From contig OY987268.1 in assembly GCA_963920665.1 (NCBI GenBank), positions 23,252,501-23,316,500 of the forward strand: a stretch of 64,000 bases of DNA, written 5' to 3'. Position numbers and translations under genes: made by a program. Of the stretch, positions 12,930 to 25,493 are shown in pieces (the stretch's first letter is position 1; each line of letters begins with the position of its first letter). The notes beneath the pieces are model-generated. The model was not told the DNA's origin, searched no databases, and was given only the letters and a program-made list of their open reading frames with translations. This stretch comes from Straminergon stramineum (lineage: Eukaryota > Streptophyta > Bryopsida > Hypnales > Calliergonaceae).

Positions 12930-14160
12930 TTACATGGTTGTGCAACTAAATGGTTGGATGATTGCATTTCTATGCTCTACCTTGATCTCACATTTTCTCA
13001 CTATTGTCAAAGAGAGGTATGGAATGTCACAACAAAATAGACATATATTACTTCTAGATGCACACGAGGCGCATGTGACACTTAAAGTCGTCGAGAAGGT
13101 TATATAAGAAGGCCTTGATATTATCACATTACCTAGCCACACAAGCCACAAACTACAACCACTAGATGTTAGTATCTTCAAACCGTTCAAAGTAGCATTT
13201 TGAGCATGTAGAGATAGATGGAGCATCCAAAACAAAGGGAAGGGTGCTCAAAAAGAACTCGCAAAATGGGTCTCCTTAGGATTGAAGAAGGCGCTTACCC
13301 CATCAAAAATCATCAAAGGATTTGCCACTAGTGGAATTTGGCTACTACAACCATCTACAATGGACACTTATATGAAGCCTAGCACATGCTACCTGGAGTC
13401 TCATGAAGAAGACAATGATGAAGGCTTGAACAAGGCATATTACGAGAATCTAGAAGAACTAGTTGATTGTATTCCAGAAACGTAGCTTGTGGAGCCATAG
13501 TTCTTCATGCAGTCATAAGAGGAGTTGAATCTAGATTCTAAGGACACTAGTGAATGGGAAGGAGACAGACAAACGACCTCGATTCTCCAAAATTTGTTCC
13601 CATTGCCTCAAGTGCAACACCCTGCACGGAGATGAACGCAAGTTGGAGAGCCATTAATTGATTACTCTAAATTGATCATCATGACCTTTGATGACTACAT
13701 TGGAGCGATGGAAGCAAAAGCAACGAAGAAGGAAGTTGTGGCAAAAGAACAGGAGGACTGTAAGAATCAGGCGGAGCAAAGGAAGACACAACGGGAGCAA
13801 GAAAAAGCACGCAAAGAAGCGGACAAGCTCATGCGGCAGATGTAGGCGGATCAGAAGAAGGCCGACCGAGAGCGTGAGAAAGCACTCAAGGCAACTGAGC
13901 ATGCTAGGAAGAACTGTGACATTGAAACTCGAAAGTGTTGACGTTGAAGTACACAAGGACCTAAGACGGAAGCCGTCAGAGGGTCCGCAAGTAGCAACAA
14001 GTGACTTTTCCAATCAATCCAATAGCTTGGGGTGCAAATAGAAAGGCCTCCAACGGCACCCCCAATGGATGTCTTCGATAATGTTGCAGACAAGGCTAGA
14101 TGCGACGAATATGAAGGGAAAATGAAATGGACTTGGGTTCCAGAGGTGACACAATGTGGG
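12930..14160 (+). pseudogene. Pogo-like DDE transposase pseudogene
   Basis: Past interspersed stops, one frame reads as the DDE domain of pogo/Tigger-type transposases. HFLTIVKERYG and SQQNRHILLLDAHEAH (~12990-13070) carry the second catalytic Asp in the LLLD(A/G)H motif. Next comes LPSHTSHKLQPLDVSIFKPF (~13131-13190), the classic HxLQPLDV motif. Then KKALTPSKIIKGFATSGIW (13282-13340) matches the conserved ALTP-I--GF--TGIWP block. Downstream (13680-13940) is a charged Lys/Glu/Arg-rich coiled-coil-like tail, broken by TAG near 13845, and a short sequence with CxxxxGK-KWTW (~14100). The N-terminal DNA-binding part is missing or unrecognisable. Stops in several places make it non-functional. Terminal inverted repeats were not found. 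Confidence 0.72.
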
Positions 14161-14199
14161 TCCGCATGCGATAGAAATGGGGTTGAGAACTAATGAAGG

Positions 14200-16960
14200 C
14201 AGGGCATGATCCAATGGGACTACATGCATCTCAACCAGAGATGCACCTAATAGTCGTGTTTACCCATGCCTCAGGCAACGACTATGGCTACCCACGTAGT
14301 TGGCCATACAATTGGACCAATTGTTTTCACTTCATTACTTACATAGTCTTGAAATACCCTGAGTTTGGATTTTTAGACCATTTTTTGAGGGACTTGTGTT
14401 ACCCATGTTATAATTACAGTCACTACTAAGGCCAATATTGGATGAGAAAGAGGATATGAAAGACTTCAATTCCACTTAATTTCAGGGTATGCTATAGATG
14501 AGTATGGATTTATAGTGATTTTGTATTTTGAAAAATTATTGTGAGCAAATAGTTGTGATTGGAACTTAGGAATTAATTCCAATATTTTTTATTTCCACTC
14601 ATTAGAAACAATTTGGGTTCAAGGAGAGGCCATGCAAGGGAGCTTGCGAGTAGAAGCCATGCATGGAAATTTGGCTTAGGCATGCTATCTGTATTTAGCA
14701 ACTTGTCATTGTCACAAGATTGGTTGGTTACTTGTTGGCATGGCATGGTAGCAAGAAATTCTAGAATTCAAGGTTCGAGGTGCCCTCCATATGAGGAGCC
14801 CAGTGGACTTTGGAATGCATAAAATTTTTTTTTATTGTTATTTATTCAATTTGTCCCATTGTCTATAATCCTGCGCATTATGTCGTTATTTTTGTTGACA
14901 AGGCTCCCCTTGCAAGTACCATGGCTACATAAAATATAGTAATAATAGATTATAATATTGAATTGCTAACTTCTTCAAGTACATTCAATCAAGTGTTAGG
15001 ATACATGGTGTCCAATATTCTTGAATTTTTAAACTCCACTCACTCCAATGTCTAATGATTGTACTTCCATGTACAACACACACCAATGACTATCCATTGG
15101 TTGCACCCCTTCCTATTCTTGCTAGCAGCAAGCGTGGCACCACTGGTAACAACCACCTAAATCGACATATAAGTATGAGCAATGTACCACTACTTTGCCT
15201 GAAGTAACATCCAAAGGGCCTCTCTCTCCAACTCCAAATTGTTTCTAATGTGCTCACCTAACAATATTATTTTGAATCTTGAACGATCAATTTTGATACT
15301 CCAAAATCCTTAAATTCACACTTATGGGTGCTTCTACCTCAAACACGTTTTTGGAAACTCCATACAACAATATTGTTCAAAACCATGAGGACATCTTCAC
15401 ACACTATAAATCCATACTCCACCTACCTTAAAAATGACCTTCCACACTCGAGTACACTTAAGAATTTGGTTACTACATCGACAATTTCTTCACTACTACT
15501 AGCAATCCCAAAACACATTTATAGAAATTTGCGGAAATGTTATACTTGTGGAAAAGGGGAGCTATCTATGCAACAATAATTTTTCTTGGTAAGAAATTGC
15601 AAATAAATGTTGGAAAGAATAGGAGTAATTTGACTACATTTTTTTTTTCTGCTAGTGTACAACTTGCAATCCTACAAAAAATATACAATTTCAAGCATGT
15701 CTACTTTGGTTGTTTTATCATCATTGGAATTGCTAAGTAATCCAAGACAATGTCAAATATTAGCAATTATGTGGCAAATGCTGTAGAAAAGAGTTTATTG
15801 TGTAATTTTGTGCAATGAATAGTTTTGTTTTGGTATTTTGTTGAATGTCATTAATAAGGGGATTGAACCCTTCTTGCCATATGTAAGACATTCCAATTGT
15901 TGTAATAGTGTTTTGCACAACAAAACAAACATACTACATTAGTAGTAAGAGTTAGAAACTTAAAATTAATCACAGAAGCCAACTATAAAGTACAAACAAT
16001 TGCTTTGCACCACTCTAGTGAACTTGTATGCCAACAAAGCTCCACCACCACAAGACCACCAATGTAGCCTCAGTACCTCACATCCTCAAAGTTGCAAGCA
16101 AATTCAAAGTCACAACATTCTTTAGCAATTCACCAAGGCCAAATCTCATGTAGAAGAAGCTTTATGTCAAGGTGGACATGAGCAATATGGCTTGCAAAAC
16201 CTCATGAAAAATAAAGAAAAACATTGGAATAGAAAGGATATTGAGGAGAGGATACTAAACTATTGCCCTAATTTAAAGCTCCCCTTGCCAATTGACCTTG
16301 ACAACACTTCTTTAAGAATTAATAGCTTCTTTCTAAGGAAAATTCTCGAGGAAAAAATACTTCTAGCCAAACATGCACACGACAAGGGGAAAATGCTTGC
16401 CAAGTCTATTTTTGTGGCAAGACTTCAGAAATTGTCAATTTGAAAAGCACCTCTCATCCTCAACAGAATCTAGTACTAAGGAGCACCCTATTTCAGCTAA
16501 TTTGAAATACTTAAAAATAAGCTTATACAAGTGGCGTGACTGTGAGAGTCTATGTAACAATTTGAAAACTAGATTCACACCCAAGGGCGGGCCACACACA
16601 GCCTCACAATTTGCCTTTATGGTAACCTTGAAGGCTTGAACAAACCTTGTTGGTTTTCCAAGTTTGAAGTTGAAAGCAACCCCAAGGGAGATATGAGACT
16701 TCCCACCCTCATACAAAGGTTGGCTTTTGTTTACAAGACAATCTTGATTATATAAGCTCTTTAAAATAGCCAAGTGCTGAACAAAGCTTGCCTCCACCTA
16801 TTCTTGTTTCTAATATTGAGGAGAAATGATTCCAAATGCATTTAAGAGTTCTTGCTTAGAAAAAGCACTAGTCTAACTTATCACATAGTGATTGCACTAT
16901 GTCTGCACCCAAACACCTACCACCCCCAAAACCAATCAAATACTCAAATTTGAAAACACA
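14200..16960. other. Intergenic, no gene recognised
   Basis: Open frames at 14193-14429, 14613-14822, 15328-15579 and 16192-16443 are short and resemble nothing I know. The one at 16192 is Lys- and Leu-rich and could be a decayed transposon fragment, but there is no motif to support that. Confidence 0.5.
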
Positions 16961-16967
16961 GCATTTG

Positions 16968-19600
16968 TAAGCCCCTAATTCGTCACCAAGGGCTCATTCT
17001 TTCTTTTTTCTGTATTTTGTCATTTCAAATGCAAATTTATATACAAAAAGCCCCCAAAAGAGTATTAAACCAAAATAGGAGTGTCACATTCTAATATAGT
17101 ATTTGGTCTATTTTTAGAATATTTTAGCTAGAATGGCCCAACCATGAATTGTAAATAGGTTAGAATCCAATTAATTGTGGTAAAATGGTCAATCATGAGT
17201 GATGGGTGTATCAGGCTCAAAACCCCACATGGAAAGGACATCTCTAGGCTAAAATTGGTTGAGGGAACACTCGTAAGGCATAAGAATCAGTTCCCGAATA
17301 TAGGTTCTAGTTTCTCCATTCCATTGACAAAATAGAAGAACCCCAATTGTCGGCCTGCAGATGTTAAAAATACCAAGATGGGACCATGGAGGAATTTCAG
17401 GTCCAAGGAGGGTGACTTGGGGTTAAAACCATGCTCGAGAACTAACAGCGAAGTCGGTTCACCAAGATTCCCCCCGGTGTGGAAGATTCCCCGGCCATTG
17501 ATATTTAAACGAGGGAGTGGAATTTATCCCCCCTAGACCAATGTGTAGAGTAAAAATATGATCTTGCACATGTGTTGTAGGATCCCATGGGAGGTTCCAC
17601 AAAAAGTTTGGGAATTTTTTGATAGTCAGTAGATGTCTTTTCAGACGGTCAACTACCCAAACTTGTGATGGAAAATTCCTAGAAATTCCCCAAGTGGTGT
17701 TAAATTCTCACTAAAAATTATGATAGATTATTTTATGTTTATAAGATTCTCTGACAAGTTTCACAACATTCCGATTGTCAGAAGTACCCAAACCAACAGC
17801 ATTCCCCGACAATTAATAAAATTTAAAGTCTACGGCAATTTTGACCGGTGGAGCGGGAGCATACGAAAGCGGAATGGGGCCCGAGATAGGCTTTTTCTCA
17901 CTCCCTTGTACCTACTGAGGAGCCTAGGCTAGTTACTTTTGCTAGAAAAGTCAACCCCCAAAAGTTGGAATTTTTCCTAGTTTTGGTGTTAAGTTGGCAC
18001 TAGGTTTTGTTGTGATTTAGAAGATAGAAAAGGGAGAGGGGGTTCTCTAGGAATAAACATGGCCTTCTGAAGCCGATGGTGTAATTTGTTCACAATTCAG
18101 AGTCAATCTCCAAAAGTTATCTTAGTGGGTTAGCATAAGATGAAAGCCATGAGTTTTGGATGAAAATCCAAGAAAATAAGGTTAACTTAGATGAATGAGG
18201 AGAGGTGGGTGCTCGTGAAAGAGTATAAAAGGGCACCATTCTCCTCTCTCACCACCCCTGTTTTGTATAATTAGGTCCGTTGGATCCAATTTATGTTGGA
18301 AATTGTAGCATTTTAGCCACAAGCCTTGCAACGGTGTTTTTGGGGCACTTTTGGCCAGGTGTTGTTTTTTTGAGCTTGTGAGGTCTTTGTGGGTCCCTGA
18401 ACTTTTTGAGTGAGCATAGTACTAACTCTTCCGAGCTTAAGTTTGGAATCTTTGCTAACTTACCGTGCTACTAGAAATGGTGTGTATTTACCTTTTGAGA
18501 GACTCTTTTGGTCACTCTCCTTGCTTAGTTGTGTACTAATCCTAGAACAACCCCCTATATGATTCGTGATGCCGCTTTGGGGGGCCTTTTGTTCAAGTCA
18601 TTTATGTTACTAACCCAGGTCACTAGCCCTTTGAGTGTCAAAGGTCCCTCTCTCTTCTTTTGTCCTTGTGCTTAACCTTGATGTGGTATTCTTTAGTGAG
18701 AGACATGAGGGTGTAAGGGTAGTGGGTCCCGCCCTTATGGCGAAGCTTTGAACCCCCGTGTGGTCAAAGAGTCCTAGTGGTGTGTTAAAAAGGGGAACGA
18801 CGACAAAGCTTTGAACCCCCCTTAGGGATAAAAAGTCTTAGCAATCGTTAAAAGGGGAAATGACGGCAAAGTGTTGAACTTTCCTTGGGGTAAAAAGTCC
18901 TAGCGCTGTGTTAAAACCACCTCACGAGAAAGTCATGAGACCACATGGTCCCTTCCCCCACAAGGTTTAGTTCCCAAAACACATTGAAAACAAACCAAGG
19001 TTTAGGTCCCAAAAAAGGAAGAGTATATGTCAAAGTCAAGGATAGAGAATAATTAGGGAGAAATCACGTGAGGACGCCATCCCACGAACCTAGCTTACAT
19101 CCACAAACCATAGACATGGCAAGCCCCAACCTCCCAGTCCACCGGACCCCCGATACCCGGGGGGCCAAGGCCGGGCATCAGGCGGGATGGGGCCAAGTAC
19201 CAGTGGCACCAACAATTGTCGGTAGCGGGTCAAGCAAGGCTCAGGCGGAGTTACTAACTGGGGTCATGGGGTCTGATACAAGGATTCGATACTAGGGTGG
19301 GGTTTTAAGGGGTTCAATACTGGGGTACAAGGGTGACGGAGTTACAAGCTAGGGAGTTACGGGGCTCGATACTGGGGCGTCAAGGGTTTGGGTTTGGGTT
19401 ACTAGGGTCCGACATTGAGATACTAAGAGGAGTTTTGGGCTCTGGGGATCAAAGGAGGGGCTGTCCCAAGGGGCTATCCAGAACTGAGGGTGGGAGAGAA
19501 GGGACTACCCAAGGTTGAGGGGAAGACGGAGGCTGTCTAGGAGGGGGGAAGAGAGAGCGGCCTAGTAATTAAGGCAGGAAGAGAAGAGGAGGTCTACAAT
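16968..19600. other. GC-richer block, possibly retrotransposon LTR-derived
   Basis: This block is clearly richer in C and G runs than its flanks. It starts near TGTAAGCCCCTAATTCGTCA and contains a TATAAAAGGG box at 18224-18233 followed by a CT-rich leader, an arrangement seen in LTR promoters. No second LTR, no primer-binding site and no gag-pol coding sense were found in the window, so an LTR origin is only a guess. No protein-coding gene was recognised. Confidence 0.35.
18740..18918. repeat. Tandem repeat, ~62-bp unit, three copies
   Basis: Units start at about 18740, 18802 and 18865. Each has (G/A)CRAAG-(C/G)TTTGAACCCCC or a decayed form, then AAAAAGTCCTAG, then TGTTAAAAAGGGGAA and GACG. 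Copies 1 and 2 are most alike; copy 3 is truncated. It lies inside the GC-richer block. Confidence 0.85.
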
Positions 19601-22600
19601 ACACTCAACCACACTAAGCAAACCGTCGGGGCCGGGAATCCAACTCCCCATCTTCTGTAAACTACCATCAAGGCAACAAGCAAACGGACAAAAGAATAAG
19701 AAGGTGACTAGAGAAAGGACAATTTGAAGGTTAGAGGTGGAAGTAGATAAGGTAGGAGGGAAAATCCTCAGGGCTTACTTAAGCCCTTAGATTAGAATTA
19801 GATGATCACCACAAGATTAAGTGTGATACATAAGTAGAGGATATAAGACGTAGGACGTAAGAAGTAGTTCAACTTTGGAGGATGGTATGACACGTCCTTG
19901 AGAATGGCTTGGTAGGTAGGAGAGGGGGGGGGGGATAGTTGGGCCACCTTGAAATATGGAAGGAAAGAAAAGGAAGAAGGGGAAAGAAATAGGATAAAAA
20001 TCAACAAGTAAGTCCTAATACCAATTTATTTCATCATTAGAACGGTGATTCGTTGTCTCACGGCATGGGAGTTTATGGCGGAGGAGGTAGAGCTTCTAGT
20101 GGGCAAGAACAACGATGCAAGTTCCGAGGTATGAGTCAACCCTTTCCAACCCCTCCCTAGGTCCCTAATTAGAAGCTAGTAATTTGGGCCAGGGCCTACC
20201 CCTAGGTCAAACCCTTAGGACTGTAGGGAAGGTCATTTACAGGGACATCAGCTTAAAGAAGGAGGCCGTGGCTTTCTAAAACCCTAAGGCACGCCCAAAT
20301 CAGGTGAAAATTGAGAAAATTATTGCCGGATGAAGTTTAGGATCAAATTGGATGAAGAATAGATACACTCCAAGTTTGACAGAGAATTAAATATATTAGG
20401 AGGAGGCTCCCAATTAGGGTCCAAGGCCGAAGAGAAAAGTCAATTTCGAGTTATAGGTTAGGAGAAATTAACGGTTGAAGTTTGGATAAGGCTTGGATGA
20501 AAACTCAGTAGAAACCTCCGTTTAGAGTTCAACTCCAGATCTGGGTAGGAGCAATTCTTTTGAACCCTCTCTAAAATTTTTGAATCTTTCTGAATTGGGG
20601 AAGTAGGTGTAATAGATGGATGAAGTTTGAAGAACCGAGTAGCGGTCAAACTTCATCTACCCGTAACTTTGGCTAGGAAGCTCGGATAGGGTCGGGTCTT
20701 AAGTTTTTAGAAATGGCATGAGATGAACTAGAGGGTTCCTAGGATAGTTTTGCCTTGGTGTAGGTTTGTAGTCTAAATTTTAATCTCAGTTTTAACCAAT
20801 TGGTGATTTTCTCTGTGTAGTTGCTCATTTAGCCAATTGGTAAGGTAATTTAGGTGCTTATTAGTAGTAGTTACCAATTGGGATGGGAATTCAGATGAAC
20901 TGGCATCTTTGGAGTTTTCAGTTGCCGATTGGTGGTTATTCTGGTTGGGATGTTCAGGCTTATATGCCTTGGTTTTCCGATTGGCAATTCAATTGACCTC
21001 GTGTGTGTAGGGACTCCTTCCAATAGCAGGAAGTAAAAACAGTTGTGTGATTTGTAAATTTTGTGTTTGATTTCAGGAATATAGTAGTGAATGTTTGTAA
21101 TTGTGAGTTTGTGCTGTGGGTGTGTGTGTGATTGATGTGTGTATGTTCAATTGGTGAATCTTGAGAACTGAATGTGAGTAAACAATTGGAAGAAAAGTGA
21201 TAATGAAATTTGTGATAAATTGAGGGAATTATGGAGTGTTAAGTGTATGACTGAACTTGGGTTAATTAAGACGGATTGAGGAATTTGTGAATGTGCCAAT
21301 TGGATATCAAATCATGACTAATGTGATGAGTTTGTTGAGTAACTATGAGTATCAAACCAATCAGAAATTTGTGTAATAAGAAATTTAGGAGTTTTCAATG
21401 AAGAGGAAATCGATTGGAATAATTAATGTGAGTGATTAATTGTGACTGGGTAGTTGAGTAAGAAATACTGATAGGGAAAATAGATTGGAATGAATACTAT
21501 GAAGAGCAATCGGGAAGATTATAACTGGATTGCAAATAGAAGAAACAATTGGGAAAATAATACTATGAAGTGAATAATAAAATAAATTAATGTGATGATT
21601 GAATTAGAACGTTTGGAGAAAATTATATAAAATTAATAATAAAATAAACATAAAAATAAAATGAATAAAGAGAAACAAAAAGAAAAGATAAAAAGATGTA
21701 TCTATCGTCAAAAGATGGACAATTCCAAACTAAGATATTAAAACCAAGAGAAAGAAATGAAGGAAATAAATCAAGGAGCAATTGGAGTAAAGAAGGAAGA
21801 AATGCAAAACGTGGAATCTAGTCAAGGAAGAGAATACAAAAAAGAGAGATAATTGGATTATAGATAAGTGGTCCTAAAATTATGGTTATTAAGATGATGT
21901 ATAGAATTTGTAATTCAACAGTCTTGCAATCGGATCTTTTAGGTGATATAATTTTAGATTCCGTTTGGATTTAAAACCTACCTCCTAGTGTTTGAACTTA
22001 CGTTCCTTAGGTGGTTTATTTTAATAGAAATAATTTTTGAAATAAATTCCATCTACAAGGTTCCATCCAAATCATCTAGCAAGCCCTTCATCCGGTTGGC
22101 CCAAGACATTGGAAGTAGTTTAAGTGAATCTTGCGATTTGGGGTCACTTAGGTACTTAGTAAAAAGATCCATTGCTTGGAAGGCACAGTGGACCACGCTT
22201 AGACACCCAAAGGTAGGAATCACTTAGTTGAAACCCAAAATTTGGTTGTATTTGGGAATTACTAAGGGTGGATAATTTGGCGCTTATAGCATTCAAAGCC
22301 AAAAACATGCATTACTGCAACATTCATATACCATAGGTAGTGTTCCAAACCTCTAAACGGTATTCAGTGATAGCATTGAAGGATTTAAGGCTCAAAATTC
22401 AAAACAAAAAAGACACATTACAGCCACTTTCAAACACCACAACATTCAAGCATGGACATTGCAATGATCAAACCGCACCATTGAACATTTAAACTACAAC
22501 ATTTAAAATTGTAGCATTTAAACACCACAACGTTGCATGCACACTTGTAATGAAAAAAATTGGAAAGAGAATTTGCAAAAGACCAACATGCAATGAAAAA

Positions 22601-22845
22601 AATCGAAAGCAAATTCAGATGCCCAAACATGAATATGAATGAAAATAAAGGAAAAAAAAATGGAAAATGAGAGGAAAAAAAACATACCTCTAAACTATCG
22701 TTCTATGTTATCCTACACACAATAGAAATCTTGTTGCATGACAAAGATATACTTATTGGTTTATTTGTCATAGCAATGGGCATAAACATGTGTCACTGCT
22801 AGATCGAAAAAGAGGTGTAAGATGCGCAAGTCACCAAGCAACTCC
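19601..22845. other. Intergenic, no gene; CAATTGG-rich stretch
   Basis: No gene recognised on either strand. From 20790 to 21560 the word CAATTGG or CGATTGG recurs many times at irregular spacing. A homopolymer of ten G lies at 19924-19933. From 21600 to 21850 the plus strand is A-rich. The open frame at 21988-22227 has no recognisable motif. Confidence 0.5.
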
Positions 22846-24100
22846 CTCTATTGCAAAGGTATGTCTTTGCATTGCAAAGAAATGAGCTCATTGTATCTAG
22901 GAAAATCATCCTTGTTGTAAGCCGTAGACCCATTGATGAAAAGCCTTGCTAGCTCACTTTGGCAAACTTCAATTGCACGCATAAAATCGCAAACAAAAAT
23001 ATCACAAGCTTGAGAAAGTTTGATCAAGTAGTGCATTGCATTCACTATAGGAATGAAACACACTAATGATAGTAACATTTCAATGTCAGCTAGCACATTG
23101 AAATTATCACCCACCCCCATGTGAGACTTTTGATTAGGACCACCAATCATGTCCACGCCCATTTTCACAAGCAAAGTTGTGAATTCGTCCACAATCCACT
23201 TCTAAATTCCTTATAGATATCCAACGTGTGTCAACATTGCGTTCCATTTTATTGCCCTTAATTAGTTTCTATGAGATTTGTGAGCTTCTATAGCTTAGCA
23301 TGTTGCTTGTTATTGTGACAAAAGTATGCGTAGGTGGATTAGAAGAGGCCCTCAAGACAAGAGACCATCGGATATTTGGAGAGAGTCTCCACAACAAGAA
23401 TATTTCTATAACTCACACAACTAACTTCTAGCATTAAGGGAGCCCATTTCTCTTGAGTTTGCATTGTCACTTGTTTTCAAACCTTAGAAGGTACTAACTT
23501 CATTAGCCCTAAAACACATAAGTTTAGAAGTAATTTCTTCATGAGTTAGACCTCCCTCATCTAACAAATCATCCATAATCACAAAGGTTAGGTAGTCTGG
23601 AATACCACCTTCGAAGACACAAGATAAATGCAATAGATGAGCCACTCTTTCCCATTTATCCATCATGTAGACATGCACACCAATCCAACATGTGTTGTTA
23701 CCTACAGTAACCTCATTAGTACTTAAAGAAATAATACTAGTAGACTATACAACATCCTTCCACTACAAGAAAAAGGGGTGTTTTTAAGTATAGTCCTAAA
23801 CATATAGTCCTATGAGTAATGACCTTAAAGGGGTGTTTTCAGTAAAAATTTACTAGAAATACATGTGTGTTTAATAAATTTTTACTGAAAATACCCCTTT
23901 AAGGTTATTACTTATAGGACTATATGTCTAGGACTATATTTCAAACACCCCTTTCTCTTGTAGTGTTCAAGGCAATTAGAACACAATTGTGCAAATGCTT
24001 GCTCATCTCCCAACCTATACTTTCAAACCAATGCTTTCTAGACAAATTTTTTACCTTCAAATGTGTTGTTCATCATGGCCCAAAAGAGCCTCCAAACTAC
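22846..24100 (-). pseudogene. hAT-like (ZNF862/DUF4371-type) transposase pseudogene, interrupted by a CACTA-type MITE
   Basis: Read on the minus strand from high to low coordinates: SRKHWFESIGWEMSKHLHNC (~24030) lies just before the MITE at 23761-23965. After it come TNEVTVGNNTCWIGVHVYMM, DKWERVAHLLHL and GGLTHEEITSKLMCFRANEV (~23710-23490). A decayed stretch follows, then TTLLVKMGVDM, NAMHYLIKLSQACDIFVCDF and RAIEVCQSELARLF (~23190-22900). The order of these blocks matches a transposase-derived family common in mosses and liverworts that I associate with hAT-type elements; I am unsure of the exact superfamily. Frame breaks and stops are frequent, so it is dead. Removing the MITE and one TTC target copy restores colinearity of the coding sense. 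Confidence 0.55.
23761..23965. mobile_element. CACTA-type hairpin MITE, copy A
   Basis: A 205-bp element starting CACTACAAG and ending CTTGTAGTG, flanked by the 3-bp direct repeat TTC (23758-23760 and 23966-23968) as expected for CACTA elements. The two halves are near-perfect inverted repeats of ~95 bp, so the whole element folds into one long hairpin with a loop around AGAAATACATGTGTG. No coding capacity. It interrupts the hAT-like pseudogene. Confidence 0.92.
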
Positions 24101-24748
24101 CCGAAAACCAACAAAAAATGTATCCATGATGATCATGTTACTCGTCTAAAACAGTCAATATTCACTAACATGACCACAACATAAAGGCCTAAAAAACCCA
24201 CTTCTTACAATGAATTTACACTAAAAAATTGGAAGCTCTCATTGCAGTCACTAATCACTCCATTATAATCACTGAACACATTGATTGTGGCCCAAATCTC
24301 ATTTAGTGAAAAATCTTGCAAAGGATCATTCCTTAGGTGTCCCTAATGAGTCTTTTGACCTTTATGGCTTATTCTATTCTAATTGTTTACTATTGCAAAA
24401 CTTGAGATAGATTTCAATGTGACACTTAGTAACATTATCTACCAATTCTTGAGGTGTTTCATTTTAACGTATAAAGTTCTATGACTATGTAGTTATAAAA
24501 AATCAATCTATAACTAACTATCATCCATAACTACCAAATACAGATGTAACTTCTCACTGGTGTAAAACCCCAACGTGGCTTATAGTGACTTAGGGATGGT
24601 TGATGGAGATCGATGGGTGCAAGGTCACACATGTTTCTGAGACACGCTTGTCACAGTCATTCTCCCGACCAATCCCCAGTGATCCGCCTTCGGAAGACAC
24701 CACTACATCTTTGGAGGCTGCCAATTTAGTGTGTGAGTCACCTAGCAA

Positions 24749-24952
24749 CACTACAAGAGAAAGGGGTGTTTTAAGTATAGTCCTAGACATATAGTCCTAT
24801 AAGTAACGACCTTAAAGGGATGTTTTCAGTAAAAATTTACTAGAAATACATATGAGTTTAGTAAATTTTTACTAAAAACACCTCTTTAAGGTCGTTACTT
24901 ATAGGACTATATGTCTAGGACTATACTTAAAACACCCCTTTCTCTTGTAGTG
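24749..24952. mobile_element. CACTA-type hairpin MITE, copy B
   Basis: A 204-bp element starting CACTACAAGAGAAAGGGGTG and ending CTTGTAGTG, flanked by the direct repeat CAA (24746-24748 and 24953-24955). It is very similar to copy A and has the same long inverted-repeat arms. It lies inside the 951-bp element, so it inserted later. Confidence 0.93.
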
Positions 24953-25189
24953 CAATAGTGAGCATTGTGTCACAGGGAAGAGAATGATGGTAGGGGCTCC
25001 AAATAATGCTTGGAAGAGGAGGAAGACTCTAGTGGGGACCATCACCAAAAGATGGCAAGAAGTCTATGCATGCAAGTTTTCTTAGGCAAGGGGAGAATTC
25101 AATTCCAATGGCGATCTCATTGGTGTGGTTTTCTAAAGTTGCAAAACAATCTCAAGGAGGAGGAAAGTGATGGTTCGAAAGGCTAATTT

Positions 25190-25470
25190 TTTAGAGAAAC
25201 TTGAAGGCAAGCAGACACGTAGAGAAGATCATGTGCTACTACCACACTTAAAAAAAAAGGCGATACTTTTGTCAAGGTGGACAACAAGCACTTCAAATTT
25301 TGCAAACTTTGGATAGGTAGAAAGCAAGGTGGTAGCATGACTGAGCAATTTGACTAATAGTCTAGAGTGCGAGATGAATAGGAAGGGAGTGCAATTCTCT
25401 ACTCTCTTTCAAATTCTTAGTCATAGTCATCCCATATGTGATTATGAAAGGGAATAGTATTTACTTATAA
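25190..25470 (+). pseudogene. N-terminal fragment of a hAT-like transposase
   Basis: With one frame change the plus strand reads KLEGKQTRREDHVLLPHL, then GDTFVKVDNKHFKFCKLWIG with K-GGSMTEQF, and then VQFSTLFQILSHSHPICDYE. These blocks match, in order, the N-terminal part of the same family as the minus-strand relic at 22.8-24.1 kb. The fragment stops at the right end of the 951-bp element. It is a separate copy, in the opposite orientation, and cannot encode a working enzyme. Confidence 0.5.
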
Positions 25471-25493
25471 AACAGTGAGAAGTTACATTTGTA

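Larger units (their letters stand above)
24541..25491. mobile_element. 951-bp inverted-repeat element with TA flanks
   Basis: The left end is CAGATGTAACTTCTCACTG and the right end is the reverse complement of CAAATGTAACTTCTCACTG (18 of 19 bases identical). TA lies on both sides (24539-24540 and 25492-25493). It contains CACTA-type MITE copy B and, on the plus strand at ~25190-25470, decayed transposase coding sense. The right-hand TA is also the left target TA of the mariner-like element, so the two elements abut. Confidence 0.65.

Noticed and set aside
16192..16640. Overlapping 83- and 88-codon plus-strand frames
   Set aside because: No recognisable domain, and the two frames overlap without a consistent reading.
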